A stretch of 64,000 bases of DNA from an uncultured Alistipes sp. (GTDB lineage Bacteria > Bacteroidota > Bacteroidia > Bacteroidales > Rikenellaceae). The stretch covers positions 62,001 to 126,000 of the forward strand of contig NZ_CAJTXD010000001.1 of the NCBI RefSeq assembly GCF_910580175.1, read 5' to 3'. Positions 44,018 through 52,705 of this stretch are shown here, one piece after another. The notes beneath the pieces are model-generated. The model was not told where the DNA came from. It saw only the letters and a program-made list of their open reading frames with translations, and did no database searches. Position 1 is the stretch's first letter, and each line of letters opens with the position of its first letter. The position numbers and the translations under genes are program-made.

Positions 44018-46051
44018 ATGAAAATTTGCAACCCTTTTCTGCGCACGGCCGTTTTTGCGGCAGGCGCCCTGCTTTTGCAGCCCATGATGCCGGCGGCGGC
44101 GCAAACATCGCAGCGCCCGGCCACGAACGCCGCCCTGCAATCCCCCCCCCGGTCGGATGAGCGCGTAGAGCCGCTTCGCTACAACAATCCGGGGCTGGCA
44201 GTCGACTTGGGAGTCGGTCTATGGGGCATTCCGCTCCCCTACGACTATGACGGCGACGGGCTGAAGGATCTGCTGGTCTCGTGCCCCGACCGACCCTACA
44301 AAGGGCTTTACTTCTTCAAGAACATCGGCACGGCGAAGAAACCGTTCTTTGCGCCGGCGGTGCGTATCAGCGGAAAAGGAATGAACAACATCCGCCTTTC
44401 GGAGGTGGACGGAAAAGCCCATGTGCTGTCGAAAGAGACCGAACACCTCGGTTTTTTCGAGGCTCCCTATGCTCGGAAACGGAAGATCAAATATGCGGGC
44501 GAAGTCCTGGGCGCCACCTACAACAAGTCGCGCAGCAACATGTGGAACTATGTCGACTGGGACAACGACGGCGACAAGGATATCGTGGTGGGGATCGACA
44601 CGTGGGACGACTACGGCTGGGACAATGCGTTCGATGAGCAAGGGCGCTGGACGCGCGGCCCGTTGCACGGGTATGTATATCTGCTTGAAAACAAAGACGG
44701 AAAATATGTGAACCGCGGTAAAATCGAAGCCGGAGGCAAGCCGATCGACGTATACGGCGCGCCGAATCCCTGCATTGCCGATTTCGACGGCGACGGCGAC
44801 CTCGACCTGATCTGCGGCGAATTCGTCGACGGACTGACTTGGTTCGAGAACACGGGAACCCGCAGCGAACCGCGCTTTGCCGAAGGGCGGCGTCTGGCAA
44901 ACAAAAAAGGCGAAATCCGTCTCCATCTGGAGATGATCGTGCCGGTGGTGTCGGACTTCGACGGCGACGGCCGTCCCGATCTGGTGGTGGGCGACGAAGA
45001 CGGCCGTGTGGCGTGGGTGCGCAACACGGGCAAAGTCCGTGGGGGCATGCCGCAGTTCGACGATCCCTGCTATTTCCGCCAGGAAGCCGACCTGGTAAAA
45101 TTCGGCGCGCTGTCCACGCCCTGCGCATTCGACTGGGACGGCGATGGAAAACAAGACATCATAGCCGGAAATTCGGCCGGCGAAATAGCGTTCATCCGCA
45201 ACCTTTCGGGCGGGGAAAATCCGGTGTGGGACGCGCCGAAACTCTTTAAGGCAGAGGGGCGGCCGCTCCGCATACAAGCCGGCGAGAACGGCTCGATACA
45301 AGGGCCTGCCGAACGCAAATGGGGCTACACGGTACTCTCGGTGGCCGACTGGGACGGCGACGGACTTCCCGACATCATCGTCAACTCGATCTGGGGCAAA
45401 ATCGAATGGTTCCGCAACCTCGGGGCCAAAGATGGCCTGGCGCTCGCTCCGGCGCAACCTGTACGCGTGGCCTGGGAAGGCGAAGCACCCAAGCCGGCGT
45501 GGAACTGGTGGAATCCCGAACCGGGCACGCTGGCCACGCAATGGCGCACGACGCCTGTGGCGATGGACTGGAACGGCGACGGACTGACCGACCTGATCGT
45601 ACTCGACCACGAAGGCTATTTGGCCTATTTCGAACGTTTCCGGGCTTCTACCGGGGAACTGCTGCTCAAACCGGGCCGCCGCATATTCCATGCGACCAAC
45701 TGCTCGCTCTACAACTCGAAAAAAGGGGTGCTCGACGCTTCGGAAGGGGTGCTGCGTCTGAACGACGGCATCGGCGGTCAGTCGGGACGCCGCAAAATCT
45801 GCTTCACGGACTGGGACGGCGACGGCCGGCTGGATTTGATCGTGGACAGTCAGAATGCGGCGTGGTTCCGCAATGTCCGTGAAGAAAACGGCGAAGTGCG
45901 GTACGAATACATGGGCAACGTGAACGACCATGTGCTGGCGGGACACACGACCTGTCCGACGCCCGTGGACTGGAACAACGATGGCCGGCCCGAACTGCTG
46001 CTGGGCGCCGAAGACGGGCACTTCTATTTGGTACCCAACAACACGAAATAA
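44018..46051 (+). CDS. Secreted FG-GAP/VCBS-repeat beta-propeller protein
   Basis: This 677-aa protein has a signal peptide (about residues 1-29, ending MPAAAQT). It carries nine Ca-binding FG-GAP-type repeats, centred near residues 76, 180, 255, 313, 372, 444, 517, 598 and 651 (for example YDYDGDGLKDLL, DWDNDGDKDIVVG, DFDGDGDLDLICGE, DWNNDGRPELLLG). Such arrays fold into beta-propellers that bind ligands or, in some families, hold catalytic sites. No known CAZyme domain is recognisable. As the first gene of the right arm it is probably a glycan-binding or novel glycan-active protein in the periplasm or on the surface. Confidence 0.85.
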   Translation: MKICNPFLRTAVFAAGALLLQPMMPAAAQTSQRPATNAALQSPPRSDERVEPLRYNNPGLAVDLGVGLWGIPLPYDYDGDGLKDLLVSCPDRPYKGLYFFKNIGTAKKPFFAPAVRISGKGMNNIRLSEVDGKAHVLSKETEHLGFFEAPYARKRKIKYAGEVLGATYNKSRSNMWNYVDWDNDGDKDIVVGIDTWDDYGWDNAFDEQGRWTRGPLHGYVYLLENKDGKYVNRGKIEAGGKPIDVYGAPNPCIADFDGDGDLDLICGEFVDGLTWFENTGTRSEPRFAEGRRLANKKGEIRLHLEMIVPVVSDFDGDGRPDLVVGDEDGRVAWVRNTGKVRGGMPQFDDPCYFRQEADLVKFGALSTPCAFDWDGDGKQDIIAGNSAGEIAFIRNLSGGENPVWDAPKLFKAEGRPLRIQAGENGSIQGPAERKWGYTVLSVADWDGDGLPDIIVNSIWGKIEWFRNLGAKDGLALAPAQPVRVAWEGEAPKPAWNWWNPEPGTLATQWRTTPVAMDWNGDGLTDLIVLDHEGYLAYFERFRASTGELLLKPGRRIFHATNCSLYNSKKGVLDASEGVLRLNDGIGGQSGRRKICFTDWDGDGRLDLIVDSQNAAWFRNVREENGEVRYEYMGNVNDHVLAGHTTCPTPVDWNNDGRPELLLGAEDGHFYLVPNNTK

Positions 46052-46052
46052 G

Positions 46053-46934
46053 ATGAAGATACTGCTATCGATCATAGGCGCGGCGATGGTGTGGACGTCG
46101 CTGCCTGCCGCCGAACCGCTGCGGATAAAACTGTTCCCTGAAGGCACGCCCTCGTCCAACGGGCTGGAGACGACGCCCGAGACGGTGGATGAGCGGGGCT
46201 ACTATTTCTCGGTAAGCGATCCCGAACTGGAAGTCTTTCTGCCCGATGCGGCGACCGCGACGGGGCAGGCCGTGCTGGTGGTGCCGGGCGGCGGCTACGA
46301 AAAGGTGTGCGTGACCTACGAAGGCTACAAGACGGCCGAATGGCTCAACGCCCGGGGCATTGCGGCGATGGTGCTGAAATACCGGATGCCGAACGGCCAT
46401 CCGCAGACGGTGCTGGAAGACGGTGCGCAAGCGATGCGGGTAATTCGCCGCAATGCAGCGCAATGGAATGTCGATCCCCGGAATATCGGGGCGATGGGCT
46501 TCTCGGCCGGGGGCCACTTCGTGTCGACGCTCATCACGGGTTATCCGGACAAGGAGACGCGGCCCGACTTCGCCGTACTGGTCTATCCGGTAATCTCGAT
46601 GGACTATTCGAGCGCCCGCTCGCGGGAGAATCTGCTGGGCGCAGCAAGCGAAGATATTCTGAGCTGCGACCGACACTCGACGCACAAGCGAGTGCACGAA
46701 GACATGCCCGAAGTGCTGCTGGCGCTGTGCGACAACGACAAGACGGTGGTGCCGGAGCACAGCTTGCTGTTCTACAAAGCGCTGAAACAACACGGCATAA
46801 AAGCCGAAATGCACATCTACCCTGCCGGAGGCCACGGCTTCTGGATGCGGGAGCGCTACCGCTACGGCAAAGAGACCTACGGAACGATCCTGCGATGGAT
46901 CGAACAACACAAAACGAAACGAACAACCAAATAA
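46053..46934 (+). CDS. Alpha/beta hydrolase, carbohydrate-esterase type
   Basis: This 293-aa protein has a signal peptide (MKILLSIIGAAMVWTSLPAA). It shows an oxyanion-type VVPGGGYEKV, the nucleophile elbow GFSAGGH (Ser151), an acid in LALCDNDKTVVPE and His in PAGGHGFWMR. It resembles the xylanase/acetyl-xylan esterase-like hydrolases frequent in polysaccharide loci, so it probably removes acyl groups from the glycan. The start follows the propeller gene by 1 bp. Confidence 0.82.
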   Translation: MKILLSIIGAAMVWTSLPAAEPLRIKLFPEGTPSSNGLETTPETVDERGYYFSVSDPELEVFLPDAATATGQAVLVVPGGGYEKVCVTYEGYKTAEWLNARGIAAMVLKYRMPNGHPQTVLEDGAQAMRVIRRNAAQWNVDPRNIGAMGFSAGGHFVSTLITGYPDKETRPDFAVLVYPVISMDYSSARSRENLLGAASEDILSCDRHSTHKRVHEDMPEVLLALCDNDKTVVPEHSLLFYKALKQHGIKAEMHIYPAGGHGFWMRERYRYGKETYGTILRWIEQHKTKRTTK

Positions 46935-46943
46935 CCGAAGAAC

Positions 46944-47855
46944 ATGAATCCAATCAAAGGCATCATCCCCCCGATGATTACCCCGCTGAAGGGGAACGAC
47001 GAACTTGACCGAGAAGGAACGATCCGTCTGACGGAACATCTGATAGCCGGCGGCGTACATGCGATTTTCATCCTGGGAACGACGGGCGAGGCGCAGAACC
47101 TGACCTATCGGCTGCGCTACGATTTCGTGAGTCTCGTCTGCGGGCAGGTGGCAGGCCGCGTACCCGTGCTGGTGGGCGTGACGGACACGGCTTTCGACGA
47201 GAGCGTGCGGCTGGCTCGACATGCGGCCCAATGCGGCGCGGTGGGCGCGGTGGCGGCTCCGCCCTACTATTTTGCACCCTCGCAGCAGGAGCTGATCGAG
47301 TATTATACGGCGCTGGCCGATGCACTGCCCTTGCCGCTCTACCTCTACAACATGCCCTCGCATGTGAAGGTGTTCCTGGAGCCTGCGACCGTGAAGCGAT
47401 TGGCCGACCATCCGAACATTGCGGGTTTGAAAGACAGCTCGGCCAACATGAACTATTTCCAGACCCTGCTCTATCATCTGGGCGGCAAACCCGAATTCTC
47501 GCTCTATGTAGGCCCCGAGGAACTGACGGGCGAAAGCGTACTGCTGGGAGCCGACGGCGGCGTGAACGGCGGAGCCAACATTTTCCCGGAACTCTATGTA
47601 GAGATGTACGAAGCGGCGGCGAAACACGATGTGGCCCGCGTACGGGAACTGCAACGCCGCATCATGCAGATCAGCACGACGATCTACACGGTGGGGAAAT
47701 ATGGGTCGAGCTATCTGAAAGGCGTGAAGTGCGCCCTTTCGCTCCTGGGCATCTGCGACGACTTCCTCTCCTACCCCTATCGGAAATTCCGCACCGAAGA
47801 ACGTGCTCGCATCCGGCAGGCGCTCGAAGCGCTGGGCGCGAAATGCGCGGAATAG
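46944..47855 (+). CDS. DapA/NanA-family class I aldolase, substrate unknown
   Basis: This 303-aa cytoplasmic (alpha/beta)8 enzyme has the family signature ILGTTGEAQNLTYRLR (GTTGE at 45-49), catalytic Tyr135 in YLYNMPSH and Schiff-base Lys163 in IAGLKDSSANM. The family includes dihydrodipicolinate synthase, N-acetylneuraminate lyase and 2-keto-3-deoxy-sugar-acid aldolases. Place in a sugar locus, next to a symporter, argues for a keto-acid sugar aldolase rather than lysine synthesis. It lacks the exact NanA-like sequence YTSAD after the Lys, so I do not call it a sialate lyase. Confidence 0.8.
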   Translation: MNPIKGIIPPMITPLKGNDELDREGTIRLTEHLIAGGVHAIFILGTTGEAQNLTYRLRYDFVSLVCGQVAGRVPVLVGVTDTAFDESVRLARHAAQCGAVGAVAAPPYYFAPSQQELIEYYTALADALPLPLYLYNMPSHVKVFLEPATVKRLADHPNIAGLKDSSANMNYFQTLLYHLGGKPEFSLYVGPEELTGESVLLGADGGVNGGANIFPELYVEMYEAAAKHDVARVRELQRRIMQISTTIYTVGKYGSSYLKGVKCALSLLGICDDFLSYPYRKFRTEERARIRQALEALGAKCAE

Positions 47856-47927
47856 AGAGAAGATTTTCGGCAAAGCCGAGCGAAAAGCGAGGCCGAGACG
47901 AGAAAAACAGCATGAAAAAGAACGACT

Positions 47928-49415
47928 ATGGAAATTACATTACTTGACTATCTGGTATTTTTCATCTTTGTAGGCGGCGTGGCCCTCTTCGGGTGCAGCT
48001 TCTATTTCCGCAGCCGCAAAGGGGCCGCGGCATTCACTGCGGCGGAAGGCTCGCTGCCCACGTGGGTGGTGGGCATGTCGATATTCGCGACGTTCGTGAG
48101 CAGCATCAGCTTCCTGGGGCTGCCGGGCGATGCCTATAAAGGCAACTGGAATCCGTTCGTATTCAGCCTGTCGATACCCATCGCCACGTGGCTGGCGGCG
48201 AAGGTCTTCATTCCGCTTTACCGCAACGTGAACAGCGTATCGGCCTACCACTACCTGGAACTCCGCTTCGGCTACTGGGCGCGCGGCTATGTGGCGGTGT
48301 GCTACCTGCTGACGCAGCTGGCCCGCATCGGCTCGATTCTGCTGCTGCTGGCCCTGCCGCTGAACACGATGTTCGGGTGGGACATTCAGACGATCATAGT
48401 CTGCACGGGAATAGCGACCCTGATCTACACGCTGTTGGGCGGCATAGCGGCCGTCGTGTGGACGGATGCGATACAAGGCATCATATTGATATTCGGAGCG
48501 ATAGCATGTGCGGCGATATTGACGTTCACGATGCCCGAAGGCCCCGGGCAGCTGTTCGACATCGCGGCGGCGCACGGGAAATTCAGCCTGGGCAGCTTCT
48601 CGCTGTCGCTGACCGAACCGACGTTCTGGGTGGTGCTGATCTATGGCCTTTTTGTGAACATGCAGAACTATGGCATCGATCAGAACTACGTACAACGCTA
48701 CATGACCACCAAGTCGACGGCCGAAGCCGTGAAATCGACGCTGTTCGGCGGCCTGCTCTACATTCCGGTGTCGCTGGTGTTCGTATACATCGGAACGGCG
48801 CTGTTCAGCTACTACATGGCGCAGCCCGAACTGCTGCCGGAAGGCGTGCCGTCGGACCAGGTTTTCCCGTGGTTCATCGTACACGGACTGCCGACGGGGC
48901 TGACGGGACTGGTGGTGGCGTCGCTCTTCTCGGCGGGAATGAGCACCATAGCGACGAGCATCAACTCGTCGGCGACCATCGTGCTGACCGACTTCGCGAA
49001 ACGGCTGTCGAAGAAAGAATTCACGGAAAAACGGAGCATGACGACGCTCTACGGAACGTCGTTCGTCATCGGAGCGCTCGGCATCGTAGTGGGCCTGCTG
49101 ATGATGCGCATAGACGGCATCTTGGATGCGTGGTGGAAGCTGGCGTCGATCTTCAGCGGCGGCATGCTGGGGCTGTTCCTGCTGGGCGTGGTGTGCCAGC
49201 GTGTGAAGCGACCGCATGCCGTGGCGGCGGTAATTCTTGGCCTGCTGACGATCGCCTGGATGAGCCTCTCGCCGCTCATCAACGACGGATCGCCCTTCTA
49301 CGTGCTGCGCAGCTCGCTGCACACTTATCTGACGATCGTATTCGGAACTACGGTCATCTTCCTGACCGGCTTCCTGCTGACCCGATTTGCAACAGCTAAA
49401 CCGACAAAACGATGA
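47928..49415 (+). CDS. Sodium:solute symporter (SSS family)
   Basis: This 495-aa inner-membrane protein has about 13 transmembrane segments, starting LLDYLVFFIFVGGVALFGCSF. SSS marks are VVGMSIFATFVSSISFLGLP, YHYLELRFGYWARGY, GGIAAVVWTDAIQG, YGIDQNYVQRYMTTKS and the Na-site segment LFSAGMSTIATSINSSAT. It should bring a monosaccharide or sugar acid into the cytoplasm with Na+. The sequence alone cannot separate sugar, sialate and other carboxylate carriers. Its stop overlaps the sulfatase start (ATGA, 4 bp). Confidence 0.9.
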   Translation: MEITLLDYLVFFIFVGGVALFGCSFYFRSRKGAAAFTAAEGSLPTWVVGMSIFATFVSSISFLGLPGDAYKGNWNPFVFSLSIPIATWLAAKVFIPLYRNVNSVSAYHYLELRFGYWARGYVAVCYLLTQLARIGSILLLLALPLNTMFGWDIQTIIVCTGIATLIYTLLGGIAAVVWTDAIQGIILIFGAIACAAILTFTMPEGPGQLFDIAAAHGKFSLGSFSLSLTEPTFWVVLIYGLFVNMQNYGIDQNYVQRYMTTKSTAEAVKSTLFGGLLYIPVSLVFVYIGTALFSYYMAQPELLPEGVPSDQVFPWFIVHGLPTGLTGLVVASLFSAGMSTIATSINSSATIVLTDFAKRLSKKEFTEKRSMTTLYGTSFVIGALGIVVGLLMMRIDGILDAWWKLASIFSGGMLGLFLLGVVCQRVKRPHAVAAVILGLLTIAWMSLSPLINDGSPFYVLRSSLHTYLTIVFGTTVIFLTGFLLTRFATAKPTKR

Positions 49416-50857
49416 AACCGCAATTCAAAACCGGCATGCTGCTTTGCGGCAGCATGTTGAGCAGCACCGTCATGGCGGCGGACGACCGTCCCAACATCTT
49501 GCTGGTGTTGAGCGACGATCAGAGTGCTTTTGCCGTGGGGTGCTATGACAACAACGATATTCTGACGCCGAATCTTGACCGTTTCGCATCGCAGGGCGTG
49601 CGGTTTACCCGCGCCTATGCGACCTCGCCGCAGAGCGTGCCGTCGCGCGCCTCGATCATGACGGGCCGCTCGCCGGTGGCGGTAAACATGACACGCTTCA
49701 ACGTGACGCTGGCCCGTCGTTTCCGGGCATTTCCGGAGTATCTGCGCGAAAAGGGCTACTACACGGGTGTGGCAGGCCGCGGCTACCATCTGGACGGCGC
49801 TGTGAGCGGCCGTGTGGGCAAGATCAAGGAAGTGGAAATCTACTACCGGGAACACGGCTACAAAACATTCCCCGACCGGCTGGACACCTGCATGGTGGTG
49901 GCCAACGCCAACAAAGGGGCCTATCATGGACGGATCAACGCCCAGTTCCGCACGTTCATGGAACGCCGGGACAAGGAGAAGCCCTTCTTCCTGCAACTCT
50001 CCTACTCCGATCCGCATCATCCCTACGATGCGCCCGAGGTGCACGATCCGGCGACGCTGACGCTGCCCGAATTCTATCCGGACACGCGGGCGGTGCGCGA
50101 ATACCTGGCTGCCTACTATGATGAAATCCATCGGCTGGATTCGGATTTCGGCGAGGTGCTGCGCTATCTGGACGAACATGGCCTGGCGGAAAACACGATC
50201 GTCATTTTCATGGGCGACAACGGCGGCGCACAATTCATGGCCAAGGGCACGCTCTACGAAAACGGCATCCGGGTGCCCCTGATGATCCGCTGGCCGGGAC
50301 GTGTTCCGGCAGCCGTGAGCGACGCGCTGGTTTCGAACGTCGACCTTGCGGCGACGTGTCTGGCAGCGGCGGGTTTGCCGGTGCCGGAGGAGATCGAAGG
50401 CGAAAACCTGCTGCCGCTGCTGACGGAAGGCAAAACGCCGGGCGAACGCCATGTCTATTCTATACGCAGCTGCCACGCGACCAACTCGCTGCCCAAGAGC
50501 ACGGCCGTATTCGACCAGATGCGCTGTATCGTGGGCGAACGCTACAAACTGATCTACAACCTGCTGCCGGGGCAACCCTGGGTGCCGGTGGATTTTTCGG
50601 GCACGGCGATGTTCCGGGAGCTGGCGCGCATGAATGAAAGCGGCGAACTCGAAGCCCGGTTTCGAAAACTCTATTTCTCGCCCACGCGCCCCATGTTCGA
50701 ACTCTTCGATCTGGAAAACGACCCGTTCGAACAACACAATCTGGCCGACGACCCGGCAATGCGGAGCGTACGCGACGAATTGATTCTGAAACTGACCTAC
50801 AAGATGATCGAAGACGAAGATTTCGCCACGCTGCCCCACCCGAAAATTTACGAATAG
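49412..50857 (+). CDS. Ser-type S1 sulfatase
   Basis: This 481-aa protein has a signal peptide (GMLLCGSMLSSTVMAAD). The S1 active-site motif is Ser75-Val-Pro-Ser-Arg79 in TSPQSVPSRASIMTGR, so formylglycine would come from Ser, needing an anaerobic maturase (anSME), which is not in the window. Metal ligands are in NILLVLSDDQ, and further blocks are SYSDPHHPYD, VIFMGDNGG and KGTLYENGIRVPL. The C-terminal subdomain carries FELFDLENDPFEQHNL. It probably desulfates the glycan or a released oligosaccharide in the periplasm. S1 subfamily and sulfate position are not assigned. Confidence 0.93.
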   Translation: MKPQFKTGMLLCGSMLSSTVMAADDRPNILLVLSDDQSAFAVGCYDNNDILTPNLDRFASQGVRFTRAYATSPQSVPSRASIMTGRSPVAVNMTRFNVTLARRFRAFPEYLREKGYYTGVAGRGYHLDGAVSGRVGKIKEVEIYYREHGYKTFPDRLDTCMVVANANKGAYHGRINAQFRTFMERRDKEKPFFLQLSYSDPHHPYDAPEVHDPATLTLPEFYPDTRAVREYLAAYYDEIHRLDSDFGEVLRYLDEHGLAENTIVIFMGDNGGAQFMAKGTLYENGIRVPLMIRWPGRVPAAVSDALVSNVDLAATCLAAAGLPVPEEIEGENLLPLLTEGKTPGERHVYSIRSCHATNSLPKSTAVFDQMRCIVGERYKLIYNLLPGQPWVPVDFSGTAMFRELARMNESGELEARFRKLYFSPTRPMFELFDLENDPFEQHNLADDPAMRSVRDELILKLTYKMIEDEDFATLPHPKIYE

Positions 50858-50884
50858 AAAAACCAACCTATAAACCTTCGACAA

Positions 50885-52675
50885 ATGAAAGACCTGAACC
50901 AATCCGATCGGCATCCGAGAATCGGAATCCGACCGATCATCGACGGCCGGCGCGGCGGCATCCGCGAGTCGCTCGAAGCCATGACCATGGGCATGGCGGA
51001 GCGTGTGGCCCGTCTGTACAGCGAAGAACTTCGCTATGCGGACGGCTCGCCGGTGGAATGCGTCATAGCCGACACGACGATAGGCGGCGCAGCCGAAGCG
51101 GCTGCGGCGACCGAGAAATTCCGCGACAACAATGTGGGAGCCGTCGTTTCGGTAACGCCCTGCTGGTGCTACGGCGCGGAGACCATAGACATGGATCCGC
51201 TGATGCCCAAAGCCATATGGGGCTTCAATGGCACGGAACGCCCGGGGGCGGTCTATTTAGCCTCGGCGCTGGCGGGCCACAATCAGAAAGGACTGCCGGC
51301 ATTCGGTATCTACGGCCGCGACGTGCAGGACATGACGGACACGACTATACCGGAGGACGTGCGCGAGAAACTGCTGCGCTTCGGACGTGCGGCGCTGGCT
51401 GTCATGCAGATGCGCGGCAAATCCTACCTCTCGATCGGCTCGGTGTCGATGGGGATCGCGGGGTCGATGCCCGATCCGGACTTCTTCCAGGACTATTTAG
51501 GCATGCGCAACGAAGCGGTCGACTGTTCGGAAATCGAACGCCGTGTGGAACTGGGCATCTATGACAAGGAGGAATTCGCGCGGGCGATGCAGTGGGTGGA
51601 AAAATACTGCAAACCCAACGAAGGCGCCGACTGCAACCCGGAGCACCTGAAATACAGCCGCGAAAAGAAAGATGAGGTGTGGGAGTACGTAGTGAAGATG
51701 ACGATGATCTTCCGCGACCTGATGCACGGCAATCCGAAGCTGGCGGAAATGGGCTTCGAAGAAGAAGCGATGGGACACAACGCCCTTGCGGGCGGATTCC
51801 AGGGCCAGCGTCAATGGACGGATTTCCGTCCGGACGGCGACTTCGCAGAGGCGATCCTCAATTCGTCGTTCGACTGGAACGGAATCCGGGAAGCCGTGAC
51901 ATTCGCCACGGAAAACGACACGCTCAACGGTGCCTCGATGCTGCTGCTGCATCTGCTGACCAACCGGGCGCAGCTCTTTGCCGACGTGCGCACGTTCTGG
52001 TCGCCCGAAGCGGTGGAACGCGTGACGGGCCGCAAACTGACGGGCAAGGCTGCGGGCGGCATCATCCACCTGATCAACTCGGGGTCGTGCACGCTCGATG
52101 CTACGGGGCGGCAGTCGGACGCGATGGGCAGTCCGGCGATGAAACCCTACTGGGAAATTGCGGAGCAGGAAGCCGAGGCATGTCTGAAAGCCACGACGTG
52201 GTATCCTGCGGGCCGCGAATACATGCGCGGCGGCGGCTTCTCGTCGCACTTCCTGACGCGCGGCGAAATGCCGATGACGATGTGCCGGCTCAACCTGGTA
52301 AAAGGCTTAGGCCCCGTGCTTCAGATCGCGGAAGGCTGGGCCGTGAATGTGGACGAAGAGATATTCGACATTATCAATCGGCGTACCGACCGCACGTGGC
52401 CGACGACGTGGTTCGCACCCCGCCTGACGGACCATGCTGCGTTCCGCGACGTCTACTCGGTCATGAACAACTGGGGCGCCAACCATGGAGCCATCAGCTA
52501 CGGGCATGTAGGCGCCGATCTTGTGACGCTGGCCTCGATGCTCCGCATTCCGGTGGCGATGCACAATGTAGCGCCCGAGAAATTATTCCGTCCCTCGGCC
52601 TGGGGTGCGTTCGGCTCCGACCCCGAAGGCGCCGACTACCGCGCCTGCCGCAACTACGGGCCGATTTACGGATAA
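50885..52675 (+). CDS. fucI: L-fucose isomerase (also D-arabinose isomerase)
   Basis: This 596-aa cytoplasmic enzyme aligns from end to end with E. coli FucI: PRIGIRPIIDGRRGGIRESL, VTPCWCYGAETIDMDP, AIWGFNGTERPGAVYLAS, GFQGQRQWTD, ILNSSFDWNGIREA, TENDTLNGASML, HLINSGSCTLDATG, GPVLQIAEGWAVN, TWPTTWFAPRLTD, NNWGANHGAISYGHVGAD and CRNYGPIYG. It interconverts L-fucose with L-fuculose and, in E. coli, D-arabinose with D-ribulose. Fuculokinase and fuculose-phosphate aldolase are not seen in the window, whereas an AraB-type kinase is. It lies directly before susC. Confidence 0.96.
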   Translation: MKDLNQSDRHPRIGIRPIIDGRRGGIRESLEAMTMGMAERVARLYSEELRYADGSPVECVIADTTIGGAAEAAAATEKFRDNNVGAVVSVTPCWCYGAETIDMDPLMPKAIWGFNGTERPGAVYLASALAGHNQKGLPAFGIYGRDVQDMTDTTIPEDVREKLLRFGRAALAVMQMRGKSYLSIGSVSMGIAGSMPDPDFFQDYLGMRNEAVDCSEIERRVELGIYDKEEFARAMQWVEKYCKPNEGADCNPEHLKYSREKKDEVWEYVVKMTMIFRDLMHGNPKLAEMGFEEEAMGHNALAGGFQGQRQWTDFRPDGDFAEAILNSSFDWNGIREAVTFATENDTLNGASMLLLHLLTNRAQLFADVRTFWSPEAVERVTGRKLTGKAAGGIIHLINSGSCTLDATGRQSDAMGSPAMKPYWEIAEQEAEACLKATTWYPAGREYMRGGGFSSHFLTRGEMPMTMCRLNLVKGLGPVLQIAEGWAVNVDEEIFDIINRRTDRTWPTTWFAPRLTDHAAFRDVYSVMNNWGANHGAISYGHVGADLVTLASMLRIPVAMHNVAPEKLFRPSAWGAFGSDPEGADYRACRNYGPIYG

Positions 52676-52705
52676 AAGCACAACCTGAAAACCAACCTGA
52701 CCAAA

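Noticed and set aside
46944..47855. Calling the aldolase NanA or DapA
   Set aside because: Family motifs are shared by several aldolases, and the Lys and Tyr contexts do not select one of them.
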